This document shows, piece by piece, positions 52,266 to 61,078 of a DNA stretch of 64,000 bases. The notes below the pieces were generated by a model. That model searched no databases and was not told where the DNA came from. It saw nothing but the letters and a program-made list of their open reading frames with translations. Numbering within the stretch: the first letter of the stretch is position 1; each line of letters starts with the position of its first letter. This DNA comes from Pedobacter xixiisoli. Its GTDB lineage: Bacteria; Bacteroidota; Bacteroidia; Sphingobacteriales; Sphingobacteriaceae. The DNA is taken from positions 851,242-915,241 of the forward strand of contig NZ_OCMT01000003.1 of the NCBI RefSeq assembly GCF_900215335.1, read 5' to 3'. A program made the translations under genes and the position numbers.

Positions 52266-53594
52266 TTATGGTTTTATTACTTTATATGTTGCAGATTGCT
52301 TTCCAGATAATTTAATAAAATAAATTCCAGAAGGGAATCTATCTGTTTTAAAAGTGCAATTGGTCTGTTCTTTTTCTATGGCAATACTCGCTAAAACTTT
52401 TCCAGAAAGATCTGAAAGAACTGCCTTTTCGAAAATACCTTGTTCAAAATTAGCATTAACTGAGTTGGTGAATGGGTTAGGGTAAACACTAGAGTTAATT
52501 TTTACAGTTCCAAAAGAAGCACTTTGAGTACTGAGGAGAGTGGTTTTTCCGTTATGATCTACCTGTGATAATTGATAATAATTTGTGCCAACATTCGGTT
52601 TTTTATCTACCAAATTATAGGAATTGGTTTCACTAGAATTTCCTTTTCCGTCTATATTTGCAAAATTTTCGAAATTAACCCCATCCTTAGATCGTTTAAT
52701 TATAAAATGACTGTTATTTTGTTCGCTAGTAGTTTGCCAATGTAAATTTATGGCATTTGCGCTTGATACAGCGTTAAACATTTTGAAGCTAACTGGCAGC
52801 ACGGGGTCTACTTCTGGATAAGTGAAAATTACAATACCATCAGCACCATTTCTTCCACTAAGAGAAGACGAAGAGGCAGAACCTGCACCAGCACCACCAT
52901 TTCCTGTATTAGCTGTAGGCGTGCTTCCATTAGAATTAGCGAAGGATCTTCCTCCATTACCACCGTTGCCATATATGGTTGCCGCTCCTGACAGACTGCT
53001 AGAAGTGCCGGCTCCGCCATTTCCACCACTTGAAGAGTTTCCTGTGCTACCTGAAGAAGTGGCACCACCACCACCGCCGCCTCCGCCAACGCTGCCGCCA
53101 GAGACACCATTGCCACCTCCATTACCGCCAGTATTTACTGCGCCGCCAAAACCATTCAATTGAGTTCTACTTGCTTGCCCACCGGTTCCGCCGTTAGCTG
53201 TTATAGAGCCGAATGAGGAAGACCCGCCATTATTACCGCCATATTCATACGGTGGTATATTTCTATTGGCAGTACCACCAGTACCGCCGATACCTATAGT
53301 CACGTTAACTGAAGTTCCTGCAGAAACGTTTAAATTTCCTGTTAAAACATGGGCGCCACCACCACCGCCAGCAGCACCAGCGTCATAAGCAGCACCACCA
53401 CCGCCACCGCCGCCAACTACCAAGTAGTTAACAGAGGTAACACCTTGGGGAACTGACCAGTTCCCAGAAGTTTTAAAAATTACCCTAGCGTAGAGGATAC
53501 CGCCATCGATGTAATTTTCTTTTGTTTGTCCAAAGCAAATGCTAACTCCTAAGATGAAATAGGAAATTAAGATTAAAGTAAAACTGTTTCTCAT
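52266..53594 (-). CDS. Glycine-rich surface protein with T9SS sorting domain (copy 3)
   Basis: 442 residues: signal peptide (LILISYFILGVSICFGQ), glycine-rich domain (about 28-260, e.g. YLVVGGGGGGGAAYDAGAAGG and GGSVGGGGGGGGATSSG), then VLPVSFKMFNAVSSANAINLHWQTT and the type A sorting domain (SSVYPNPFTNSVNANFEQ ... GIYFIKLSGKQSATYKVIKP). The C-terminal half is nearly identical to copy 1 at DNA level, even at synonymous sites, which suggests recent duplication or gene conversion, while the N-terminal glycine-rich parts have diverged more. Confidence 0.88.
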   Translation of the reverse strand: MRNSFTLILISYFILGVSICFGQTKENYIDGGILYARVIFKTSGNWSVPQGVTSVNYLVVGGGGGGGAAYDAGAAGGGGGAHVLTGNLNVSAGTSVNVTIGIGGTGGTANRNIPPYEYGGNNGGSSSFGSITANGGTGGQASRTQLNGFGGAVNTGGNGGGNGVSGGSVGGGGGGGGATSSGSTGNSSSGGNGGAGTSSSLSGAATIYGNGGNGGRSFANSNGSTPTANTGNGGAGAGSASSSSLSGRNGADGIVIFTYPEVDPVLPVSFKMFNAVSSANAINLHWQTTSEQNNSHFIIKRSKDGVNFENFANIDGKGNSSETNSYNLVDKKPNVGTNYYQLSQVDHNGKTTLLSTQSASFGTVKINSSVYPNPFTNSVNANFEQGIFEKAVLSDLSGKVLASIAIEKEQTNCTFKTDRFPSGIYFIKLSGKQSATYKVIKP

Positions 53595-54235
53595 TGATTT
53601 AGAATTTTTAAATGATGTAATTTAATAATGACTAAATTTTCGTTGCAAAGATTGTCTACAACTATAGTTTTAAGACTTTTTGATACAGCTATGCCCCATA
53701 GTTATTGAAAATAATAGAAATCGTACTTTATTGAAGTGAATTAACAGCCATATACGGTTGACAATGTTTTCGCTTCCGGTGGGTCTTATTACTTTCTTAA
53801 GCTTTTTACGAATAGATATTTGCGCTGAATTTTATTCAGTCGGTATCCATGTAATGTAATCACAGGGATGGGTGTATTCTTAAAAGTTTTAATTGATATT
53901 TTTTTTTTGAAGTCTTATTAGACGTATAGAGAAGGCAAATATAGCAAATACTTTAAAGAGTAAAAAGCTTGGTTATTACCTTTTATTATAAAGTGATTGT
54001 ATTTCGCTGGTTATTTTGTTGTTGTCTATTTGCTAGAATGGTAGGCCGATTGGATCTTAATAATTATCAATGCGATATTTAAAGAAATACCATCAGTAAT
54101 TATTCATTTATGAATGAACTACAATTAATCTTTAAAATTTAAGGAGTGGTTCAATTATAAGTGTTTGGTTTTTATCTTTAAATAGTAAGGTTTTTAGAAA
54201 GGGGATGGATTAGCAGAAAAGAAACTACTCTCCAA
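53595..54235. other. 641-base intergenic region, no gene recognised
   Basis: AT-rich. A CTTTGCAAC-type element on the minus strand near 53645 could be the -7 region of copy 3 (an equivalent lies upstream of copy 1). The part near 53870-53920 is similar to DNA upstream of copy 2. Nothing else stands out. Confidence 0.5.
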
Positions 54236-55144
54236 TTAATTATTTTGTAAGTCTTTTAATACCCCCATTTTCAAATCATAAGTAGATAAAGTGATTGCTT
54301 TCAGTCCAAGCTCTGCTAAAACATAATCCGTAATCATCGAAGCCATCACAATCATATCTACACGTAAGGGAATTAGATTTGGCATTTCGCTGCGCTCTTG
54401 ATGTGTAGAATGGAGGAACTTTTTGCTTAGCTGATGGTAGGCTTCGATGTCAATTGGTGCATTAGCAATTTCATTAAGGACTATGGATGGGTTTAATACT
54501 TCGGCATAAGTTTCAAAAGCACCCGCAGAGCCAATTAAGGTGGTTGCTCTGAAGGTTTCTCCAAATTCAATTAGCTCAGATAAATTTTCTTTCAGGTGTT
54601 GATTAATCTGATTTTGGTTTTCTTGATTAATCGGGTCTGATTTGAAGAACTTCTGCATCAATCTTGCCGCACCAATGTCAAAGCTTTTTTTCCAATAGAA
54701 TCCGTTTTCATCACAAAAGATGAATTCGGTACTGCCGCCACCAATATCCATAATCAAAGATTTACCTTGGATGGCGCCGCTATATTTTACGGCTTCGTAA
54801 ATGAGGCTGGCTTCTTCTTCGCCATTAATCATATCGATAGCAATTCCTGTCTCTTTTTTTACAGTATGAATAAAATCTTGTCCGTTGCTGGCACTGCGTA
54901 CACCAGAAGTTGCAACAGCTCTAATTTTAGTAACTCCGTATTGGTTTAAAGTCGCTTTGAAATCCTTCAGGCAATTAATGGCACGCTCAAACGCCGCAGG
55001 AATAATCTTGTTTTCTTTGGTAATGTCTTCGCCTAGTTTAATAGGTTTGTTGGTTTTGTAGATGATATTCATCTCGCTATCCGATTTCTCAGCAATAATG
55101 AGGTGAAAGGTATTCGTTCCTAAATCTATAGCAGCAATTTTCAT
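54236..55144 (-). CDS. Exopolyphosphatase / guanosine pentaphosphatase family protein (Ppx/GppA)
   Basis: 302 residues, ASKHA fold. Motifs: AAIDLGTNTFHLIIAE (phosphate 1), VATSGVRSASNG, and IMDIGGGSTEFIFC (phosphate 2). Only the core two domains are present (about 300 residues), lacking the C-terminal extension of E. coli Ppx, which is the common short form in Bacteroidota. It removes terminal phosphate from polyphosphate or converts pppGpp to ppGpp; the sequence does not decide. No polyphosphate kinase is adjacent. Confidence 0.92.
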   Translation of the reverse strand: MKIAAIDLGTNTFHLIIAEKSDSEMNIIYKTNKPIKLGEDITKENKIIPAAFERAINCLKDFKATLNQYGVTKIRAVATSGVRSASNGQDFIHTVKKETGIAIDMINGEEEASLIYEAVKYSGAIQGKSLIMDIGGGSTEFIFCDENGFYWKKSFDIGAARLMQKFFKSDPINQENQNQINQHLKENLSELIEFGETFRATTLIGSAGAFETYAEVLNPSIVLNEIANAPIDIEAYHQLSKKFLHSTHQERSEMPNLIPLRVDMIVMASMITDYVLAELGLKAITLSTYDLKMGVLKDLQNN

Positions 55145-55423
55145 TGAGTTTGATTTTTAAGTAAAGGTAGCAAAAAGGTTATGCACCCATCCCGTCATTT
55201 CGAACGAGAAACGAGGAGAAATCTAACGAGTGAAATTTTTAGACTTTATTGCTGATCTTCCAGATTTGCAATTTGAAAGCCCTATAGTGGAATTTTTAAT
55301 CTGTTTTTATAAGATTGGTAAGTTACGGATTGTAAAATTCGTAGATAATACTTCGAGATTGCAAATCAAGACGAGCGAGTGCTACTTTCATTTTTAATTT
55401 TATTATTGCAAGTTGGGATAAAT
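55145..55423. repeat. Intergenic region with decayed REP-like palindrome
   Basis: GAGATTGCAAATCAAGACGAGCGAG (55354-55380) resembles the GGGATTGCAAATCCCGACTAGC element of the 30.7 kb array, and GGATTGTAAAATTCG (55327) is a decayed partner. The words CCCGTCATTTCGAACGAGAAACGAGGAGAAATCT (55192 on) resemble another dispersed intergenic motif seen near 8196 (GTCATTCTGAGTATAACGAAGAATCT). Confidence 0.5.
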
Positions 55424-55882
55424 TTAGCCAGCAGTACAGGTTGCCGTATGCAATATTTTAAAGTTGCAAGAATTGGCGATAAAGCATAATTTGTTTGCTT
55501 TTTGATGTAAAGAGTTTGCTAATTCTATCTGTTTTGGATTATCAATGGTTACTACGGGATGTAAATGAACTTCTGTAAATCTTCCGCTACCTTTTTGGTC
55601 AGTTTCTAGAGTGCCAGTAGCACTATCTGTATAGGATAATACATTTATTTGATGGAGGCTACACACATAAAGAAATGACATCATATGGCAAGACATTAAG
55701 CTACTTAAGAGTAAGTCTTCAGGGTTATGTAAGCTAGGGTCGCCTTTAAAAGCCTTGGCAGCTGATATTTTCAGATCCGATTTATCTTCAAAGCTAACGG
55801 TGTGGTTTTTTATATATCGTTTTACCGAGTTTCTGTCGGTTTGCCAATTCAGTATGGCTTTGAACAAGTGTTTTAATGGCAT
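55424..55882 (-). CDS. OsmC family protein
   Basis: 152 residues, the normal OsmC/Ohr fold length. Two conserved cysteines expected for peroxide chemistry are visible: one in SSLMSCHMMSFLYVC and one in the C-terminal KLCFIANSC. The start region carries an unusual 18-residue basic lead (PLKHLFKAILNWQTDRNS) before the conserved HTVSFEDKSDLKISAAKAFKGDP. OsmC proteins reduce organic hydroperoxides. Seven bases separate it from the upstream membrane protein gene, so they form an operon. Confidence 0.88.
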   Translation of the reverse strand: MPLKHLFKAILNWQTDRNSVKRYIKNHTVSFEDKSDLKISAAKAFKGDPSLHNPEDLLLSSLMSCHMMSFLYVCSLHQINVLSYTDSATGTLETDQKGSGRFTEVHLHPVVTIDNPKQIELANSLHQKANKLCFIANSCNFKILHTATCTAG

Positions 55883-55889
55883 CTTATTT

Positions 55890-56333
55890 TCAATAAAAGC
55901 CTAAGATAGTATTTAAATAAATGGTACCAATTAAACAAAAAGTGATAATTGAGATATTCGCCAAAACTCTCAAAATCCATTTCTGATTTGATAAGTCGTA
56001 AGTTAATTTCTTTGAGACCGCGACTGATATTCCCATCAGTAAAAACCAGACTGCGAAGAATAGCGATAGTTTTCCTCTAATTAATGTAGTGACTAAATCA
56101 TGTATCAGTCCGCAAAAAATAAAGGTTAATATTAAGGCAATGCCAATTGGGAATACCTTTTTTAACGGCTTGAATATTTTTGTGCCTAAGTAATATCCAA
56201 AAATTGGATTCCAGAAAGTCCAAAAGGTAGCAAAGTTTTTAGCGCCAAGTGAACGATAGAGGTTGTTGCCAAGTGATTTTGAATGTCCTATTGGAACGCC
56301 GTTTTTCTTTTTTACATAGTCGCCTAAGTTCAT
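55890..56333 (-). CDS. Small multi-pass membrane protein, acyltransferase-like (MBOAT-like) fragment
   Basis: 147 residues from the ATG at 56331-56333. The open frame extends to 56585 but that part reads through a hairpin repeat and is not protein-like, so I reject it. Three to four membrane helices follow a short N-terminus (MNLGDYVKKKNGVPIGHSKS). FATFWTFWNPIFGYYLGTKIF followed by FCGLIHDLVTTLIRG recalls the conserved histidine region of small acyltransferase-type membrane proteins such as MBOAT or wax-synthase-like families, but the match is thin. It precedes osmC by seven bases. Function unknown. Confidence 0.6.
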   Translation of the reverse strand: MNLGDYVKKKNGVPIGHSKSLGNNLYRSLGAKNFATFWTFWNPIFGYYLGTKIFKPLKKVFPIGIALILTFIFCGLIHDLVTTLIRGKLSLFFAVWFLLMGISVAVSKKLTYDLSNQKWILRVLANISIITFCLIGTIYLNTILGFY

Positions 56334-56625
56334 TCGGGTATGGTTCAAATTTTGAATAGCAGCATCGCTTGAATTTGTTGTGCAAAAGCTTTTGTTTGTA
56401 AACCTGACAAAAGCGGATACCGGCCTTGTAGCTAAGGCCTCGTGTAGTATGAGCGGTTGGGAGGGCTGCTTTACGATAGGAGTAGAGGTGTTGCTTTTCA
56501 AAACCTTTCGATGTATCGGAGTAAACTCTCTCTGCCTTTGGCATCTCTCCCCTAAATGGGAGAGAGACGCTTTTAGCAATGGCATTGAGATCTTTATTCT
56601 TTGCTCCTTATTCCTTAATCATCAA
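56334..56625. repeat. Hairpin-rich spacer with CTCTCCC palindrome
   Basis: 292 bases. GGCCTTGTAGCTAAGGCC (56422-56439) is a hairpin, and TCTCTCCC (56544-56551) pairs with GGGAGAGA (56558-56565) across CTAAAT. The interval between them is richer in GC than its surroundings. It may be an insertion of a repeat or an RNA of unknown kind. Confidence 0.5.
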
Positions 56626-57963
56626 CTAATTCTTATATGTAAACCACTTAAACATTTCTTTGAAAGTAGTTTTCTTGCCATACATTAAGATACCGACACG
56701 GTAAATTCTTCCGGCAACCCAAACAGTGCCTAAGAAACCAACCACTAAAATAATCATAGATAAGGCGAGTTCCCAATTAGGTACGCCGTACGGGATACGA
56801 ACTACCATGGCAATAGGAGAGGTAAAAGGTATCATTGATAACCAAAACGCGGTACTGCCATAAGGGTCGTTGGTAACTACGCTTAATGATAAAGCATAAC
56901 CTAACAATAGTGGAAGCATCACAGGCATCATGAACTGCTGGGTTTCTGTCTCGCTATCTACTGCCGAGCCAATGGCAGCATATAAAGCACTGTAGAATAA
57001 ATATCCACCCAAAAAGAAGAAGATGAAAACCATTACAATCTTGCCGACATCTAAACCTGTCAGGCTTTTTTGGATATCGCCAATTGGACCCGCTTGTGTA
57101 GCAGCAGCTGCCATAGTTGGGTTGCCGGTAGTTGCCTGACTTTGCGCTTGTGCGGCAGCAATTTCTTTAACATCATCCTTATTTACAAACAGACTTACAG
57201 CTGCGGTACTGATGGCTAAAGTCAATACAATCCACAGCATAAATTGGGTTAAGCCAACTAAGGCAATACCTACAATTTTACCCATCATCAGTTGGAAAGG
57301 TTTTACCGAAGAAATCATTACTTCTATAATACGACTGGTTTTCTCTTCAATTACCCCACGCATTACTTGTATGCCGTACATCATGATAAACATGAACATC
57401 AACACGCCTGCAGTGAAGGCAATGAAAGTACTTGCCCCAGCACTCGACTCTTCTTCCGCTCCAGTTTCGGCAATTTTCTTGGTAGAAATATCAACTTCCG
57501 TTTTTAGTTTATCCAAATCGCTCTGCGAAATACCGCTTTCTTTCAGCTTTTGAGTTCTAATCAGCTCTTCAATATCTCCAGAAACGCGTTTGTTTAACGA
57601 CATTCCCGCTTGTTTGGTGCCAAATAATTCGATGCCTTTTGGTGCATCTAAAGTAAACTCTGGCAAATACAAAATATAATCGTAATCTGCTTTTCCGATG
57701 CTTTTCTTCGCTTCTTCCAGATTTTTATCAATATAAGTGTACTCGATATTTTTATCTGTTTGCAGCTTTTCTGTCAGCGTTTTGTTGTTGTTCACTATCG
57801 CAACGCTATCATGTGTATCTTTAATTCCTTTATAAGTGAAATAACCGATAATAGCATAAACTCCAGCAATCAACAGTGGTGTTAAGAAAGTCATTACAAT
57901 GAACGATTTCTTTTTTACTCTCGAAAAATATTCCCTTTGGATAATGAGTAAAATCTTATTCAT
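56626..57963 (-). CDS. ABC-2 type permease (NatB-like Na+ exporter)
   Basis: 445 residues. First helix near residues 20-45 (VMTFLTPLLIAGVYAIIGYFTYKG), a large extracytoplasmic loop (about 45-190), then five helices with FMFIMMYGIQVMRGVIEEKTSRIIEVMISSVKPFQLMMGKIVG, the NatB/ABC2_membrane_3 signature. A glutamine-alanine-rich loop (AAAQAQSQATTGNPTMAAAA) lies between two helices. Start overlaps the ATPase gene by eight bases. With that ATPase it forms an exporter, by homology possibly for sodium or small lipophilic compounds. Confidence 0.88.
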   Translation of the reverse strand: MNKILLIIQREYFSRVKKKSFIVMTFLTPLLIAGVYAIIGYFTYKGIKDTHDSVAIVNNNKTLTEKLQTDKNIEYTYIDKNLEEAKKSIGKADYDYILYLPEFTLDAPKGIELFGTKQAGMSLNKRVSGDIEELIRTQKLKESGISQSDLDKLKTEVDISTKKIAETGAEEESSAGASTFIAFTAGVLMFMFIMMYGIQVMRGVIEEKTSRIIEVMISSVKPFQLMMGKIVGIALVGLTQFMLWIVLTLAISTAAVSLFVNKDDVKEIAAAQAQSQATTGNPTMAAAATQAGPIGDIQKSLTGLDVGKIVMVFIFFFLGGYLFYSALYAAIGSAVDSETETQQFMMPVMLPLLLGYALSLSVVTNDPYGSTAFWLSMIPFTSPIAMVVRIPYGVPNWELALSMIILVVGFLGTVWVAGRIYRVGILMYGKKTTFKEMFKWFTYKN

Positions 57964-58864
57964 GGTTTTTTCCTTTCACTTTTTCAATAAAAATATCATT
58001 CATTGTTGGTATCACTTCGTCCAATCGGTGGATGTTGACGTGTGGCAAAAGCAGCGATAAAGCTTCATTGGCCGTACGGTTTTCTTTAAGTTGTAGTTTC
58101 ACCAATGTATTTGCCTTTACATTTTCAGTTTGTAATACATCGTAAATGTCGTTGCTATCAACGGGGTAATCGCCTTCATACTCTATCCAATAGGTGTTGC
58201 TGCGGTAACTGGCCTTAATTTCATCAACAGTGCCATCTAGTATTTTTTGCGATTTATTAATCAATGCAATGTTGTCGCAAAGTTCCTCTACACTTTCCAT
58301 TCTGTGCGTTGAGAAAATGAAAGTTGCTCCATTTTTGTTCAGTTCCAGAATTTCGTTTTTAATGATATCTGCATTTACAGGGTCGAAACCAGAAAAAGGT
58401 TCATCTAAAATTATCAATTCTGGTTGGTGCAGTACCGTAGCCACAAACTGTACTTTTTGTTGCATTCCCTTGCTCAAATCTTCCACCTTTTTGCTCCACC
58501 AGTCTTTCATTTCCAGTTTTTCGAACCAATATCTAATGCGTTTGGTAGCTTCTGCACTGTCTAATCCTTTTAGTTTAGAAAGGTAAAGCACCTGCTCGCC
58601 AATCTCCATTTTCTTATAAAGACCACGTTCTTCGGGCAAGTATCCAATTTGCGAAATGTGTTTGGTATTGAGGCGTTCGCCGTTAAAAAATACTTCGCCA
58701 CTATCGGGAGCCGTAATTTGGGTAATAATTCTAATCAGGGAGGTTTTACCAGCACCGTTCGGACCCAAAAGTCCAAAAATCTTGCCCTTCTCTACTTCCA
58801 AACTCACATCATCCAAGGCACGGTGCGTAGCATACTGCTTTACAATATTCTTTACGCTTAACAT
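57956..58864 (-). CDS. ABC transporter ATP-binding protein (NatA-like)
   Basis: 302 residues. Walker A GPNGAGKTS at about 36-44, the signature LSKGMQQKVQ, Walker B LIILDEPFSGFDP and the switch His in FSTHRME. A C-terminal extension (about 220-302, SYRSNTYWIEYEGDYPVDSN) is typical of NatA-type ATPases (DUF4162-like). It partners the permease gene that follows with an 8-base overlap. Confidence 0.93.
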   Translation of the reverse strand: MLSVKNIVKQYATHRALDDVSLEVEKGKIFGLLGPNGAGKTSLIRIITQITAPDSGEVFFNGERLNTKHISQIGYLPEERGLYKKMEIGEQVLYLSKLKGLDSAEATKRIRYWFEKLEMKDWWSKKVEDLSKGMQQKVQFVATVLHQPELIILDEPFSGFDPVNADIIKNEILELNKNGATFIFSTHRMESVEELCDNIALINKSQKILDGTVDEIKASYRSNTYWIEYEGDYPVDSNDIYDVLQTENVKANTLVKLQLKENRTANEALSLLLPHVNIHRLDEVIPTMNDIFIEKVKGKNHE

Positions 58865-59358
58865 ATCTATCGTTTAGTTACGATGATAAGATAGCAAAAA
58901 GGCCGTTTTGTTACGCAAATTTTGTGTTTTTTGAAAATGAATGTCCGTTTTTCATAGTGCTGTGGTCCTGCTATCCGCTTTACTTCATGACAAACACATA
59001 GGTTTGCCACTACGTGCTCGCTACTATCAGGTTTAATAAACAAAGCCAGTTCGGAACACTTCCAAAAACTAAGATGTACTAAGATGTACTAAGGTGTCTA
59101 AGGTGGTTAATTTGTAAAAGTACTTTGCGACCTCTGCGCAACTCTTTGTTCTTTGCGGTTCAATTTCAACCTAAAGGATTTAAAGTTTTCGCAAAGCAAC
59201 GCAAAGAAAAAATCGAGTTTAATAATAAAGCAAATTAGGAACACTTTAAAAACTAAAATGTAAAAAGGTGTCTAAGGTGGTTTAAAAAAAAGCTTGTCAA
59301 TCGCTAAATAAAAACTAAAATGTGCTAAGGTACCTAAGGTGTTTAAAAAATTATAAAC
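58865..59358. repeat. Intergenic region with repeated ACTAAGATGT/GTGTCTAAGGTGG words
   Basis: Three degenerate copies: about 59064-59108 (ACTAAGATGTACTAAGATGTACTAAGGTGTCTAAGGTGGTT), 59246-59282 and 59308-59344. Between the first and second, CTTTGCGACCTCTGCGCAACTCTTTGTTCTTTGCGG faces TTCGCAAAGCAACGCAAAGAAA, a degenerate inverted pair. No gene seen. Confidence 0.6.
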
Positions 59359-60441
59359 CTAGTTCTTCTTCGTGAACAACCTTTTCACATAGTCAATAAC
59401 ACTCGTCCTTCGCTTCCTCGGGTTTTCAGGACCAATCAAAAATCCGTAGGGTTGTAAGTCTGGATGGCTATCGCAGATAATTTTCACCATCCCTAAAAGT
59501 GGAATTGCTAGAATCATCCCCGCAATGCCCCAAACCATTTCACCCAAAACAATAGCCATAATTGTAAACAGCGGATTGATATTAACCTGTTCGCCAACAA
59601 CCAACGGCTCCAAAATATAAGTCTGTATAAACTGAACCACAAAATAAGTAAGTAACACAAAAATGATTTTATCATTACCGCCACCTTGTGCCAGTACCGC
59701 CAAAACGGTTATAGAGGTGCCGGTTAAGTTGCCAACAAATGGAATAATTTCTAGCAAGCCACACAACACCGCAAAAAATATAGCATTCTCTACACCAACC
59801 AAACTAAAACCGATGCCGTACATTACCCACAACATCCCAATCATAGCAGCCAGTCCACTTAAGTATTTTTGGGAAACTTTGCCTGCTTTATGAACAACTT
59901 CATCTGTATCTTCTTTATCTTTTCTGGTAACCAGTTTCAAAATAAATTGTTTAATGTGGCTTCGGTATAGTAGAAACAAATACATATAAACCAATACCAG
60001 TACTGAGTTAATAGCAACGCTCATCATGCCCGAAGCAAAAGAGAATAGCATTTCGCTAGTATTGCTGCCACTTTTGTCGATAATTTCTTTCTGCTGTTTA
60101 GCATCAATGCCCACCGTATCGTTAATCCATTGACGTAAATTGTTGAACAGATGATAGAGTCTGTTTTTCATTTCATCAATGTTTTCTGCCAAACTTGATA
60201 GCTGAATAGATAGTAATAATAGGATTAACGCAATACTTGCCACAAAAATAAGCATGCAAAATAAAGCGCTAATAGCCCTGCTTATGCCTTTGCTTTCAAA
60301 ATAATTGCACAATCGAATAAACAACATCGATAGAACTGCGGCAAGCACCAGAGGGATCACGAAAGGTGCAGAGAAGTAAAGTCCGGCGAAGCCTAACGTG
60401 AGAAATAAAAGTACATTAACAGATTGTTGAAGTTTTTCCAT
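59359..60441 (-). CDS. AI-2E family transporter (PerM-like membrane protein), second copy
   Basis: 360 residues with the same layout as the 11233 gene: two N-terminal helices (VLLFLTLGFAGLYFSAPFVIPLVLAAVLS), a periplasmic region (about 70-130), helices with LLEIIPFVGNLTGTSITV, and the closing IMAIVLGEMVWGIAGMILAIPLLGMVKI. Family members export AI-2 or act as cation antiporters. Here the C-terminal tail is positively charged (FTKKN). Stands alone between a repeat region and the Lrp gene, 50 bases apart. Confidence 0.88.
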   Translation of the reverse strand: MEKLQQSVNVLLFLTLGFAGLYFSAPFVIPLVLAAVLSMLFIRLCNYFESKGISRAISALFCMLIFVASIALILLLLSIQLSSLAENIDEMKNRLYHLFNNLRQWINDTVGIDAKQQKEIIDKSGSNTSEMLFSFASGMMSVAINSVLVLVYMYLFLLYRSHIKQFILKLVTRKDKEDTDEVVHKAGKVSQKYLSGLAAMIGMLWVMYGIGFSLVGVENAIFFAVLCGLLEIIPFVGNLTGTSITVLAVLAQGGGNDKIIFVLLTYFVVQFIQTYILEPLVVGEQVNINPLFTIMAIVLGEMVWGIAGMILAIPLLGMVKIICDSHPDLQPYGFLIGPENPRKRRTSVIDYVKRLFTKKN

Positions 60442-60491
60442 TCAGGAACATAACACTTCGGTAACGCGAAATGTTTAGTTTGCTACTTTGC

Positions 60492-60980
60492 TTACTTCCT
60501 TTTTGGAGCTTTCAAATGGTCTAACGTAATTTTGGAGCCTATCTTTACCAAATCTGTAGCAATAAAACTTCTAAATCTTTTGATGTTGGGGTTTGCGAAA
60601 AACAATCGTCTGCATAATTGTTCATAATGATGCATAGATGGCTCCACTACTATCAAGATGAAATCGGTATCGCCAGTTACATAATAACATTGCTGTACTT
60701 CCGGACAGCTTTTAAACAGCGATTTTGCTTCGTCAATAGATTCTATTTTTTCGTTTTCCATCGCAACCGTGACACAAATGGTAATCAAGTTGCCCAACTT
60801 CTGACTATTTAAAACGGATGTATTAGAAACAATAAAGCCGGTATCCGTTAATCTTTTTATCCTCCTTTGTACGGCTGCTGCGGATAAGCCTATTTTATCG
60901 CCAATGTCTCTTTGTGGCGTAAAGTTGTCTGCTTGCAGCAGATTGAGTATAGAAATATCGAAAGAGTCTAATTCTGTCAT
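60492..60980 (-). CDS. Lrp/AsnC family transcriptional regulator
   Basis: 162 residues. N-terminal winged HTH (about 5-60: ILNLLQADNFTPQRDIGDKIGLSAAAVQRRIKRL) and C-terminal RAM/AsnC ligand domain (about 70-150: ITICVTVAMENEK, CYYVTGDTDFILIVVEPSM). Divergent from the EamA permease at 61079 with a 98-base gap, a common arrangement in which the Lrp-type protein controls an amino-acid exporter. Candidate target is that permease (inference). Confidence 0.93.
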   Translation of the reverse strand: MTELDSFDISILNLLQADNFTPQRDIGDKIGLSAAAVQRRIKRLTDTGFIVSNTSVLNSQKLGNLITICVTVAMENEKIESIDEAKSLFKSCPEVQQCYYVTGDTDFILIVVEPSMHHYEQLCRRLFFANPNIKRFRSFIATDLVKIGSKITLDHLKAPKRK

Positions 60981-61050
60981 GAGTATTCTGTATGAAACAA
61001 AATTGCAAAAAGTGAACGAAATTTAAGGAAATAATTCACTGCTGGGTAGT

Positions 61051-61058
61051 TAATTTTG
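61051..61058 (+). promoter_or_regulatory. -7 box TAATTTTG upstream of the EamA gene
   Basis: TAATTTTG fits TAnnTTTG and leaves about 20 bases before ATG 61079, giving a short leader. No clear TTG at -33; a regulator (the divergent Lrp protein) may compensate. Confidence 0.5.
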
Positions 61059-61078
61059 CATCAAATCTAATTAGAAAA

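Noticed and set aside
48574..53163. Long proline-rich and serine/threonine-rich ORFs on the plus strand within the glycine-rich cluster
   Set aside because: They are mirror frames of GGN/GGC codon runs of the glycine-rich genes; no start signals, and composition follows from the complementary strand.
55890..56585. N-terminal extension of the small membrane protein to 231 residues
   Set aside because: The extra residues read through palindromic repeat DNA; the ATG at 56333 gives a normal small membrane protein.
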